A DNA stretch of 64,000 bases. It comes from CAZLCC01 sp964570845 (lineage in GTDB: Bacteria; Patescibacteriota; Saccharimonadia; Saccharimonadales; Saccharimonadaceae). A program made the position numbers and the translations under genes. This document shows positions 40,421 to 47,786 of this stretch, one piece after another; the stretch's first letter is position 1; every line of letters begins with the position of its first letter. The stretch covers positions 69,015-133,014 of the forward strand of contig CAZMZB010000002.1 of NCBI GenBank assembly GCA_964570845.1, read 5' to 3'. Below the pieces are notes generated by a model. The model ran no database searches. It was given only the letters and a program-made list of their open reading frames with translations, and was not told the DNA's origin.

Positions 40421-40448
40421 ATGATACAGCCCACTACATTTTTGTCAA
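40421..40448 (-). promoter_or_regulatory. Promoter of the leader peptide/trpS operon
   Basis: On the minus strand, TTGACA (40448-40443), 16 nt, TATCAT (40426-40421). The ATG of the leader peptide is 8 nt downstream, at the expected transcription start. Confidence 0.75.
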
Positions 40449-40534
40449 CTAACAAACTTTATGGGCAGTTGAATTATAACCCATATATGACAATAATAGG
40501 TATAAGGGTTTATAAAACAGAAAGAAACATTCTT

Positions 40535-41767
40535 ATGACTGATAATCAGCTACTTGAAAAAACAAAAAAGCTATATGAGAAGAATCGTCGCCAGACAAAT
40601 GGCTATACGTACACTATCCCCTCAGAAGACACGTATCCCTATCAATGGCTGTGGGATAGTTGTTTTGCTGCAATTGCTATGACATATTTTGACATTGAAG
40701 GTGCTAAATCTGAGCTTCGCGCACTTGTCTCGGCACAATTTAAAAATGGCATGATTCCGCACATGATTTATTGGCAACCACTAAAAGAACACCCGTTTCC
40801 TGAAATTCGTTGGGGTAAACGACGAACAAGTAGTATCACTCAGCCACCGCTTCTCGCTGCAGCAGTTGAAAAAATTCATAAAGCAACAGACGATATTGAA
40901 TTTGTACGTGAGATGTTGCCGCATATTAATACGTTTCACCATTATTTTTTCCGGCATCGTGATCCCCGAAAAACTAATCTCATTGGTGTTATTAACCCAG
41001 ATGAATCTGGTGAAGATAACTCGCCTCGGTTTGATAAAGCGTTAAATTTAAAAAATCCAAACCACCATTTTGTTGATAACTTCTCTTCAAGGCTTAAGCT
41101 AGTCGATGACTGGAGGCACGCTCGTTTTGTTGTGAAGCATCGCATGGATTTACACCATTGGGTGCGAGATGTACCCATGAACTCGATTCTAGCTGAAAGC
41201 CTTGCTATTACTGCAGAGCTTGCCAGGCTGTGTCATGAACCAGGAATTGAAGCATGGTCAAGAGCCAAGTCTGAAGGAGTAAAACAAGCAATGAAAAGTT
41301 ATTTGCAAAAAGATGGACTCTATTTGCCTCTCATGGATTATGGTGCGAAAGCATCAAGAATCAAGGTGAAAACATGGGCATTATTTATGCCGCTCTATAG
41401 TGGCACCGCCTCACAAGAAGAAGCTTTGCTCATTGTTTCAAAATATCTGAATAATCCAGAGTACTTTAATACATTCTTCGGTGTTCCGACAGTTGCAGCG
41501 AATGAACCGAGCTTTAATCCGGACGGTGACTGGAGAGGGGATGGCTGGATCGGTACCAACTGGCGTGGACCAGTGTGGATCGGCAGTAATTGGCTCATTA
41601 TTCAAGGTCTAAGGCGCTATGGCTTTAACAAAGAGGCAGATCGAATCGCAAAACAGTCAAAAAGCTTAGTACAAAAGTCCGGTTTTAGAGAATATTACGA
41701 TCCCCGCACGGGTGAAGGGCATGGCGCAACTGGTTTTACCTGGGGTGGACTAGTGTTAGATATGTAA
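40535..41767 (+). CDS. (alpha/alpha)6-barrel glycoside hydrolase, GH63/trehalase-like
   Basis: The 410-residue protein has PYQWLWDSCFAAIAM with the catalytic-type Asp region, VINPDESGEDNSPRFD, the conserved NWRGPVWIGSNWL and a C-terminal EYYDPRTGEGHGATGFTWGG with the likely base Glu. These fit the GH63/GH37/mannosylglycerate-hydrolase group, which acts on small glucosides or debranches glycogen. Start ATG at 40535 is preferred; the frame is open upstream without a binding site. No signal peptide. It may complete the glucan pathway at 29.7-34.1 kb. Confidence 0.8.
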   Translation: MTDNQLLEKTKKLYEKNRRQTNGYTYTIPSEDTYPYQWLWDSCFAAIAMTYFDIEGAKSELRALVSAQFKNGMIPHMIYWQPLKEHPFPEIRWGKRRTSSITQPPLLAAAVEKIHKATDDIEFVREMLPHINTFHHYFFRHRDPRKTNLIGVINPDESGEDNSPRFDKALNLKNPNHHFVDNFSSRLKLVDDWRHARFVVKHRMDLHHWVRDVPMNSILAESLAITAELARLCHEPGIEAWSRAKSEGVKQAMKSYLQKDGLYLPLMDYGAKASRIKVKTWALFMPLYSGTASQEEALLIVSKYLNNPEYFNTFFGVPTVAANEPSFNPDGDWRGDGWIGTNWRGPVWIGSNWLIIQGLRRYGFNKEADRIAKQSKSLVQKSGFREYYDPRTGEGHGATGFTWGGLVLDM

Positions 41768-41773
41768 ACTAAG

Positions 41774-42379
41774 CTATCCCAGGGTAGCAGGGTCTGGCAT
41801 AGGTATCCAGCATTCCGCAAACTTACCGCTAGCATGATAGGTTGATCTACCGTTAACTGGATAGGTTGAAGAAATTGCTGGCCAGCCAGCGGTAGATACT
41901 ATGGGTCCGACTGGACACCTCACATTTCCATCCATATAATAAACGATCCACCATAATTGTGGTTCCCCATCTAGAGTAGTGGTCGGATTATAAAACATTG
42001 TTGCACCCCAATATGTAGTGCTACCACTTTGAAAGACTCTTACGCTAGGAAGTGGTAAGGGAGCAACCTGACCCATATAAAGTCTAATATTATTATTGAA
42101 ACTGACTATGTTATTTACGGTAGTAGAAGAACGAAAGCAGGTATTATCTGGATACCCTTCTCCCAAACATGCAGAACCGGTTACTCGTGGGTAGCTCCCT
42201 TTCTCGACAGCGTATTGTAATAGAGCCTTTTTGTATGACGACACAGCTGCAGCTGTTTTTGAATTGTCCGCTTGCGTTTGTATGTTGTTATAGGTAGAAA
42301 TTACTATAGCAGCGAGTACTGTAATAATGACAATTACAACTAAAAGCTCGACTATCGTAAAGCCGTAATATTTTTTCAT
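41774..42379 (-). CDS. Type IV pilin-like protein
   Basis: The 201-residue protein starts MKKYYG|FTIVELLVVIVIITVL, a classic prepilin peptidase site with Glu at +5 and a hydrophobic helix. The C-terminal domain has cysteine pairs (SACLGEGYPDNTC; RCPVG; ECW), suggesting disulfides. It is a (pseudo)pilin for type IV pili, which in Saccharibacteria are linked to motility and host contact. No other pilus genes are adjacent. Confidence 0.88.
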   Translation of the reverse strand: MKKYYGFTIVELLVVIVIITVLAAIVISTYNNIQTQADNSKTAAAVSSYKKALLQYAVEKGSYPRVTGSACLGEGYPDNTCFRSSTTVNNIVSFNNNIRLYMGQVAPLPLPSVRVFQSGSTTYWGATMFYNPTTTLDGEPQLWWIVYYMDGNVRCPVGPIVSTAGWPAISSTYPVNGRSTYHASGKFAECWIPMPDPATLG

Positions 42380-42505
42380 TGTTGTTACTTTCTTTAATTG
42401 ATATTAATGTCAAGTGAACAGTCGCTTGCTTTATATTCCTTTCTTCTTATGACCGTTACTTGATGATAGGCTCTTATAATACCATGAGGATTATAGTTAG
42501 TGCAA

Positions 42506-42534
42506 TAAAAATCACCCACCTAACTCGATGGGTG
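42506..42534 (-). terminator. Terminator after rpsI
   Basis: CACCCA (42513-42518) pairs with TGGGTG (42529-42534); on the minus strand it is followed by ATTTTTATT. It ends the infA-to-rpsI alpha operon. Confidence 0.75.
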
Positions 42535-42560
42535 AACCTTCAAAATCAGGAAGTTGCAGT

Positions 42561-42959
42561 TTAACGTTTTGAAAATTGCTCTTTCTTGCGGGCTGAGCGA
42601 AGACCATATTTCTTACGCTCTTTCTCACGCGGATCCCGCTTAAGAAGCTGTGCTTTTTTCAGTGTTCCACGAAGCTCTTCATTCATAACACTGATTGCTT
42701 TCGCAATAGCAAGCCGACTAGCGTCAACTTGACCATTCAAGCCGCCCCCGCTCACAGCAAGTGAAACATCAAAGTCTTTTTGTTTACCAACAAGTGCAAG
42801 CGGGTCACTGAGCTTTGCAACCAATGGTTTATTTTGGCTTAAATATTCTTCAGCCGTTTTGCCATTGATAGTAATAGTACCCTTGCCTTTCATAAGTCGT
42901 GCCCGAGCGGTTGAACTCTTGCGGCGACCTAAGCCATAAAAATAATTCTTTGTAGCCAT
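42561..42959 (-). CDS. rpsI: Ribosomal protein S9
   Basis: The 132-residue protein has GLGRRKSSTARARLMKGKGT at the N-terminus, SGGGLNGQVDASRLAIAKAI and the C-terminal basic tail DPREKERKKYGLRSARKKEQ ending FSKR, which reaches the P site. It is the last gene of the alpha operon, 1 bp after rplM. Confidence 0.97.
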   Translation of the reverse strand: MATKNYFYGLGRRKSSTARARLMKGKGTITINGKTAEEYLSQNKPLVAKLSDPLALVGKQKDFDVSLAVSGGGLNGQVDASRLAIAKAISVMNEELRGTLKKAQLLKRDPREKERKKYGLRSARKKEQFSKR

Positions 42960-42960
42960 T

Positions 42961-43398
42961 CTATTTCACCTCAACTTTCACTGGTTTTTGTGCTGCATGC
43001 GAGTGGGCTTCATCTTTATATACTTTTAGCCGTTTCAATCGTTCAGCCTGAAGCTTGTTTTTTGGGAGCATACCTTTCACTGCCGTAATAATAACTTTTG
43101 TAGAGTCTTTTTCACGCAGCTCAGCAAGAGTTGCTTCTTTAATGCCGCCAGGATAGCCTGTATGGCGATAGTATTTCTTATCAAATTCTTTATTACCAGT
43201 CGCAACCAGTTTATCTGCATTGATTACCACAACATAATCACCGCCATCAATATGTGGGGTATATGACGGCTTATATTTACCAGTAAGATATTTAGCAATT
43301 GTGACAGCCACTCGGCCAAGAGGTGCTTCACCTGCGTCAACAAGAACCCACTTTCGTGTTACTTCAGCTGCTTTTAAAGAGTACGTCTTTTGATTCAT
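42961..43398 (-). CDS. rplM: Ribosomal protein L13
   Basis: The 145-residue protein shows WVLVDAGEAPLGRVAVTIAK, HIDGGDYVVVINADKLVATG and the GMLPKNKL signature. It lies 2 bp downstream of rplQ. The rplM-rpsI pair is joined directly to the alpha operon, as in many reduced genomes. Confidence 0.97.
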   Translation of the reverse strand: MNQKTYSLKAAEVTRKWVLVDAGEAPLGRVAVTIAKYLTGKYKPSYTPHIDGGDYVVVINADKLVATGNKEFDKKYYRHTGYPGGIKEATLAELREKDSTKVIITAVKGMLPKNKLQAERLKRLKVYKDEAHSHAAQKPVKVEVK

Positions 43399-43400
43399 AG

Positions 43401-43820
43401 TTATGCCTTTACCTTTTCTTTCATCACTTCAGCAGATTTTTTCTCAGTTGCTGCTTGTTTCAATTCATCAACAAAGCTGACTTGTGCCATCTGCGCGTTA
43501 TCACCCACTCTCAGACGTGTCTTTTCAATTCGAAGATGCCCACTATCACGACCTTTTAATTGCGGAGCAATTTCATCAACTAATGTATTCGCCGAATCAA
43601 GCGTACCTACTTTAGCAATAATTTGTCGGCGATTATGAAGGTCACCTTTTTTGGCTTTCGTGATGAGTTTTTCAAAGTAGGGTACAAGTTCTTTCGCTTT
43701 TGGAAGTGTTGTCTCAAGACTACCATGCTCAATCAAGCTTGTTGCCAAGCCTTTCAAAAGTGCAACGCGCTGTGCGCTGTCACGATGTAGTTTTCGACCT
43801 TTGTATCCGTGTCTATGCAT
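43401..43820 (-). CDS. rplQ: Ribosomal protein L17
   Basis: The 139-residue protein starts MHRHGYKGRKLHRDSAQRVA, the normal L17 start, and contains THNRR-like DLHNRRQI. The C-terminal tail is lysine-rich and somewhat longer than usual. It begins at the base after the rpoA stop. Confidence 0.96.
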   Translation of the reverse strand: MHRHGYKGRKLHRDSAQRVALLKGLATSLIEHGSLETTLPKAKELVPYFEKLITKAKKGDLHNRRQIIAKVGTLDSANTLVDEIAPQLKGRDSGHLRIEKTRLRVGDNAQMAQVSFVDELKQAATEKKSAEVMKEKVKA

Positions 43821-44744
43821 TTAAAACTCCAGCTCTGCCATTTTTTCCTTCACTTCATCAAGTGCCTTGCTGCCGAAACCTTTGAGTTCGCGAAGGTCAG
43901 TGTCTGAAAGTGTTACTAGATCATGAACAGTACGAATATCGTTATTTACTAAAGCATTGGCTGTTCGAGCGCTAAGATTCAAATCCTCAATAGGTGTTTG
44001 CAACTCTGAGTCAGTCTCTTCTGTTTGTTGACCAATTGCCGGTGCTGCTTCAATACGGGTACTTCCAGCAAGTGCAGTGTATTGGTTGATAAGGATCGCA
44101 GCTGCTTCTTCAAACGCATCACGTGGAGAAATTGATCCGTCCGTATCAATAGTGAGGACAAGTTTATCAAGATCAGTCATTTGTCCAACACGTGTATTTT
44201 CCACTTGATAGCGTACGCGCTGTACTGGACTAAAAATTGCATCTACGGCAATCATATCACTGTGGAGACGTTTCTCACCAGACTCTTCAATAGTTCGATA
44301 TCCACGACCAACTTCAATTACAATATCCATAGCAACTTTTGCTTTATTATCGTCGATAGTTGCAATGTGTGCATCTGGATTAACTACTTCAACATCTGCG
44401 GTTGTTTTGATATCAGCTGCGGTAATCGCACCTGTACCCTTCTTTTCAAGACGAAGCTCTACCGCTTCATCAGTATGTAGACGAAAGCGTACATTCTTGA
44501 GATTAAGCATGATGTCTACTACATCTTCTTTAACCCCTTTAACGGTAGTAAATTCGTGTGTTACACCTTCAATACGAAATGCAACGACTGCACCACCAGC
44601 AATACTCGAAAGCAGCACTCGACGCAAGCTGTTGCCAAGTGTCATACCATAACCGCTATGTAGCGGCTCTACAATAAAAGTTGCGCTCTTATCTGAATGA
44701 TCTTCTACACTTGCGAGTGTTGGGTTGTGAATAACTTTTGACAC
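43821..44744 (-). CDS. rpoA: RNA polymerase alpha subunit
   Basis: Residues 1-225 form the N-terminal dimerisation domain (HSGYGMTLGNSLRRVLLSSI) and 245-307 the C-terminal domain (LNLSARTANALVNNDIRTV, LKGFGSKALDEVKEK) with two helix-hairpin-helix units. The Arg that commonly contacts UP elements is replaced by Thr in LSARTAN. Length 307 is slightly short but complete. It lies between rpsD and rplQ in the standard order. Confidence 0.97.
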   Translation of the reverse strand: MSKVIHNPTLASVEDHSDKSATFIVEPLHSGYGMTLGNSLRRVLLSSIAGGAVVAFRIEGVTHEFTTVKGVKEDVVDIMLNLKNVRFRLHTDEAVELRLEKKGTGAITAADIKTTADVEVVNPDAHIATIDDNKAKVAMDIVIEVGRGYRTIEESGEKRLHSDMIAVDAIFSPVQRVRYQVENTRVGQMTDLDKLVLTIDTDGSISPRDAFEEAAAILINQYTALAGSTRIEAAPAIGQQTEETDSELQTPIEDLNLSARTANALVNNDIRTVHDLVTLSDTDLRELKGFGSKALDEVKEKMAELEF

Positions 44745-44764
44745 GTCATTTCTCCTTTAATTTA

Positions 44765-45382
44765 TTAACGTGAGTAATACTCAACGATTAGTTGCTCATC
44801 AATGTCAACCTCAGCTTCTTCTCGCTTTGGTTCACCAGTAATTTTTATTGTCATCTTCTTCGGGTCGCTTTTGAGCCAGCTCAGTGCGGGTTGATTAGTA
44901 TTCTTCACGATATCATCAAGCTCAGAAAAATAATTCGACTTAGTGCTCTTTGGTCGTACGGCAATTTCATCGCCAGCCTTTAAGCGGATTGAGGGAATAT
45001 CAACTCGACGACCATTTAGCGTAAAGTGTCCATGACTTACGAGTTGACGAGCAGCTCGACGACTTGAAGCAAATCCTGCACGATACACTGCATTATCCAG
45101 TCGTCGTTCAAGGAATTTTAATAGATTTTCGCCCGCAAGTCCCTGTGCTCGCTCGGCCTCTTTCATAAGCCGGGAGAATTGTCTCTCAAGTAAGCCATAT
45201 GTTCGGCGAACTTTTTGCTTCTCGCGCAGCTGAGTTGCATAAAGACTTGGCTTGCTTTGTCGTGAGCGACCATGCTGTCCGGGAATACTACTCTTCTTTG
45301 CCAAAATCTTATGTGCTTTAGGATGCAGGGCGTATCCTTCTCGACGGCTTTGTTTCACAATCGGGCTTCTATCTCGCGCCAT
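44765..45382 (-). CDS. rpsD: Ribosomal protein S4, cysteine-free form
   Basis: This assembly protein has an S4 RNA-binding domain (RLDNAVYRAGFASSRRAARQ). The N-terminal segment that holds a CxxC-type zinc site in some bacteria has no cysteine (DRSPIVKQSRREGYALHPKA). The ATG at 45382 is chosen because GGAGG lies 7-8 nt upstream and the product then begins MARDRSP; it gives 205 residues. Confidence 0.96.
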   Translation of the reverse strand: MARDRSPIVKQSRREGYALHPKAHKILAKKSSIPGQHGRSRQSKPSLYATQLREKQKVRRTYGLLERQFSRLMKEAERAQGLAGENLLKFLERRLDNAVYRAGFASSRRAARQLVSHGHFTLNGRRVDIPSIRLKAGDEIAVRPKSTKSNYFSELDDIVKNTNQPALSWLKSDPKKMTIKITGEPKREEAEVDIDEQLIVEYYSR

Positions 45383-45383
45383 A

Positions 45384-45788
45384 TTATGCCCTCCTCTGTT
45401 TCTTTGGACGACACCCACCATGAGCAATGCCCGTTACGTCTTTAATGCTATCAACAACAATGTCCATGTTCTGCAAGGCACGTACTGCTGCATCACGGCC
45501 CAGTCCAACACCACTAATAAATACATCGACTGATTTTAAGTTATGTAACTGTTTTGCAGTCTCAGCCGCTTTTTCACTTGCAATCTGTGCAGCATAAGCA
45601 GTGCCTTTTTTGCTACCACGAAAACCACATGCTCCAGCACTTGAGGCACTTAAAACATTACCTTTCTTATCACTGAAAGTAATAATTGTATTATTAAATG
45701 TCGCTTGAATATGAAGCTGCCCGCTTGGTACTAAGCGTCGTTGCTTCTTCTTTGCCTTGACTGGTGTTTTGGTTGCTGCTTCTGCCAT
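45384..45788 (-). CDS. rpsK: Ribosomal protein S11
   Basis: The 134-residue protein has the core GQLHIQATFNNTIITFSDKK, SSAGACGFRGSKKGTAYAAQ and the C-terminal KDVTGIAHGGCRPKKQRRA, as in all S11. It lies 15 bp after rpsM. Confidence 0.97.
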   Translation of the reverse strand: MAEAATKTPVKAKKKQRRLVPSGQLHIQATFNNTIITFSDKKGNVLSASSAGACGFRGSKKGTAYAAQIASEKAAETAKQLHNLKSVDVFISGVGLGRDAAVRALQNMDIVVDSIKDVTGIAHGGCRPKKQRRA

Positions 45789-45803
45789 TATTTTCCTTTA
45801 AAA

Positions 45804-46190
45804 TTACGTCTTGGTTGCTGCTTTCTTTTGAGTACCACCTACAGCAATACGTTTGCCGCGTCGAGTTCGGGCATTAGTTCGGGTTCGCTGCCCCCGGCTT
45901 GGAAGATTGCTCTTATGCCTAAGGCCTCGGTATGCTCCAACATCTTTCAAGCGTTTAATATTATTCGTCACAAGACGCTGCAAGTCACCTTCAACTGTAT
46001 AGTCTGTATCAATTACCTTTTGTATGCGTTGTATCTCAGTATCAGTAAGACTTTTTACACGAGTTGTCGGCTCAACTTTTGCTGCCTCTAAAATTTTACT
46101 AGCATGCAGTGGCCCAATACCGTAAATCGAGCGTAGACTAACTTGTACTTGCTTATCTGTTGGGATGGTAACGTTAGAAATTCGAGCCAT
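45804..46190 (-). CDS. rpsM: Ribosomal protein S13
   Basis: The 128-residue protein has the helix-two-turns-helix start SLRSIYGIGPLHASKILEAA, then GAYRGLRHKSNLPSRGQRT and the basic tail RTNARTRRGKR that contacts tRNA. It follows rpmJ by 2 bp. Confidence 0.97.
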   Translation of the reverse strand: MARISNVTIPTDKQVQVSLRSIYGIGPLHASKILEAAKVEPTTRVKSLTDTEIQRIQKVIDTDYTVEGDLQRLVTNNIKRLKDVGAYRGLRHKSNLPSRGQRTRTNARTRRGKRIAVGGTQKKAATKT

Positions 46191-46192
46191 TC

Positions 46193-46309
46193 TTAACCTT
46201 GCCTCTGTTTATTCTTGGGCTTTTTCTTATTAATAACATACAGCCGCCCCTTACGACGGACAAGCTGATCATCTGGACTGATTTTTTTAACGCTGGCACG
46301 AACCTTCAT
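46193..46309 (-). CDS. rpmJ: Ribosomal protein L36, zinc-free form
   Basis: The start is the ATG at 46309 inside a longer open frame; the 38-residue product begins MKVRASVKKISPDDQLVRRK and ends PKNKQRQG, the full L36 length. All four zinc ligands (C, C, C, H) of the usual form are absent: positions that read MCRNCK elsewhere read ISPDDQ, and RVICS reads YVINK. Confidence 0.93.
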   Translation of the reverse strand: MKVRASVKKISPDDQLVRRKGRLYVINKKKPKNKQRQG

Positions 46310-46343
46310 GAGTGCGCTTTGTAGCCTCCCACTGTTATTGTTA

Positions 46344-46568
46344 TTAATCTTTGAGGCGGAAGCTGATTCTACCCTTTGTAAGATCATACGGGGTTAACTC
46401 AACTTCTACCTTATCACCTGGAATCAAGCGGATGTAATATTTCCTCATCTTACCTGATACATGAGCGATAATTGTATGGCCATTTTCAAGTTCAACCTTA
46501 AATTGCGCGTTAGGCAATGCCTCAAGCACTTTGCCGGTTAACTTGATTACTTCTTTTTGTGCGACCAT
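46344..46568 (-). CDS. infA: Translation initiation factor IF-1
   Basis: The 74-residue OB-fold protein shows VIKLTGKVLEALPNAQFKVE and GKMRKYYIRLIPGDKVEVEL, the IF-1 signature. It is the first gene of the alpha operon. Two promoters lie upstream and adk and map, which usually precede infA, are absent. Confidence 0.96.
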   Translation of the reverse strand: MVAQKEVIKLTGKVLEALPNAQFKVELENGHTIIAHVSGKMRKYYIRLIPGDKVEVELTPYDLTKGRISFRLKD

Positions 46569-46583
46569 AAACTACAAGAATAG

Positions 46584-46612
46584 ATTATACACAAAATATA
46601 ACCCCAAGTAAA
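46584..46612 (-). promoter_or_regulatory. infA promoter, proximal
   Basis: On the minus strand, TTTACT (46612-46607), 17 nt, TATAAT (46589-46584), 15 nt before the ATG. Confidence 0.65.
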
Positions 46613-46662
46613 GAGTTTTCTCACTTATTTTTTACAAAAATGAATGTGAGTAGTTACTAACG

Positions 46663-46690
46663 ATTATATCGCAGCCTACTCACATGTCAA
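46663..46690 (-). promoter_or_regulatory. infA promoter, distal, inside an inverted repeat
   Basis: On the minus strand, TTGACA (46690-46685), 16 nt, TATAAT (46668-46663). The repeats TGTGAGTAG (46645-46653) and CTACTCACA (46676-46684) flank the -10 box. The same repeat, with a U-rich tail, could act as the terminator of the oxygenase gene that ends at 46705. Confidence 0.7.
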
Positions 46691-46704
46691 TAACGGGCAA
46701 AGTG

Positions 46705-47667
46705 TTATGTGTTTGCTGTGTGTGTCTCGGATGACCCAGCCTCAACAACTCGAGCATCTTGAACACTTGGTGAAATAAAGAGCGGGATAGCAATTCGCAC
46801 TAATCCAGCGTCTTGAAACTTCTTTGGTAATTCACCCTCTCCACCAACCACTGCACGATGGAATGTCGGAGGAGTTTGTTTCTCTAGGCCCAAATAATCA
46901 TCCGCAGCACCTCTAAAGCTTGTGATTCTTGTATCCGCAGGTTGCCATTTCCCGTCAACAAGATATTGTAATCCTCTTGCTGATTGCTCAATATCTACTG
47001 TAAAGGAGCTTTTATCATTATGTTCCTTGATGAGTAGTTCTTTTTCATCGACTTTGCTTACTGGTCGCTGTCCAGGTTGAGCGTCTTGATGGTAACCAAT
47101 GACGCGCGTTAATGTTCGCGCACGGCTGCCATCAGAGGGAAAGAAAATCTCTACGTACTCATCAGCATCAATTCCAAACGCTTCAGCAACCTGTCTTAAA
47201 TAAGGGATAGCAGCTTCATCAACAATAAATTTATTAAGTTGTGCTGCGGCATCAACTGCATCTACCATTTCTTCGGGTGCGCCTCTCTTTTGAAAATCCC
47301 CAGCTGCTTCACTATCAGCATGGACAATAGTCATTGGATTAACAACTCCTTCATACTCAGGATTTGGTGCGCGTAACCCAATATCAGTCGCAGGATTCCC
47401 AGTATCCCATGGTGCATACGTCGGGTTACTATATCGATCTCGATACGTAATATATAAATTCTGCTCACCCTTGTCTCCATGAAAGGCCGTAACTCTAGTA
47501 TCCCCTTCTCTAAAGGCATGGTGTAAAGCTGCGTGAGCCACTAATAGTGCATCCTTCGCTCCCTTGGTGTATACTTCCAAATCCTTTCTTGACACCAGCT
47601 CATCCATTAAATGATCCGGTATTCCTTGCTCTAAATTTGATTTTATTGTTGCTAGTTTTTCACTCAT
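46705..47667 (-). CDS. Fe(II)/2-oxoglutarate-type oxygenase, isopenicillin-N-synthase-like
   Basis: The 320-residue protein ends with the double-stranded beta-helix core: LLIKEHNDKSSFTVDIEQSA gives the HxD pair (His216, Asp218), GLQYLVDGKWQPAD matches the GLQV..GxWxxV region, FHRAVV gives the second His (270), and VRIAIPLFISP the Arg of the RxS motif (291), although the Ser is Ala. It probably binds iron and hydroxylates or oxidises a small substrate or protein; the substrate is unknown. The ATG at 47667 has GGAGG at the right distance. It is divergent from the wHTH-Nudix gene and sits inside the ribosomal superoperon. Confidence 0.8.
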   Translation of the reverse strand: MSEKLATIKSNLEQGIPDHLMDELVSRKDLEVYTKGAKDALLVAHAALHHAFREGDTRVTAFHGDKGEQNLYITYRDRYSNPTYAPWDTGNPATDIGLRAPNPEYEGVVNPMTIVHADSEAAGDFQKRGAPEEMVDAVDAAAQLNKFIVDEAAIPYLRQVAEAFGIDADEYVEIFFPSDGSRARTLTRVIGYHQDAQPGQRPVSKVDEKELLIKEHNDKSSFTVDIEQSARGLQYLVDGKWQPADTRITSFRGAADDYLGLEKQTPPTFHRAVVGGEGELPKKFQDAGLVRIAIPLFISPSVQDARVVEAGSSETHTANT

Positions 47668-47686
47668 ATTATTTACCTCCACTCGC

Positions 47687-47715
47687 AGTATGAAAAATGT
47701 CCAGCAATGTGTCAG
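47687..47715 (-). promoter_or_regulatory. Promoter of the oxygenase gene
   Basis: On the minus strand, CTGACA (47715-47710), 17 nt, CATACT (47692-47687), about 20 nt before the ATG. Confidence 0.55.
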
Positions 47716-47721
47716 TGAAGA

Positions 47722-47738
47722 GTTTTTTAGTAAAAAAC
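47722..47738. promoter_or_regulatory. Perfect palindrome between divergent promoters (candidate operator)
   Basis: GTTTTTTA-G-TAAAAAAC is a 17-bp symmetric site. It lies 6 bp from the -35 of the oxygenase promoter and 7 bp from the -35 of the wHTH-Nudix promoter. The encoded winged-helix protein is the natural candidate to bind it. Confidence 0.55.
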
Positions 47739-47745
47739 ATTTTAC

Positions 47746-47774
47746 TTGTTAGGCTATTTAGTGTTCTGTAAGAT
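47746..47774 (+). promoter_or_regulatory. Promoter of the wHTH-Nudix gene
   Basis: TTGTTA (47746-47751), 17 nt, TAAGAT (47769-47774); the ATG is 12 nt further on, with no clear ribosome binding site. Confidence 0.65.
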
Positions 47775-47786
47775 AAAAGAGACACT

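Noticed and set aside
40492..40497. AATAAT with TTGAAT (40469) as promoter of the GH63-like gene
   Set aside because: Spacing is 17 but both boxes are weak and several alternative AT-rich matches exist nearby.
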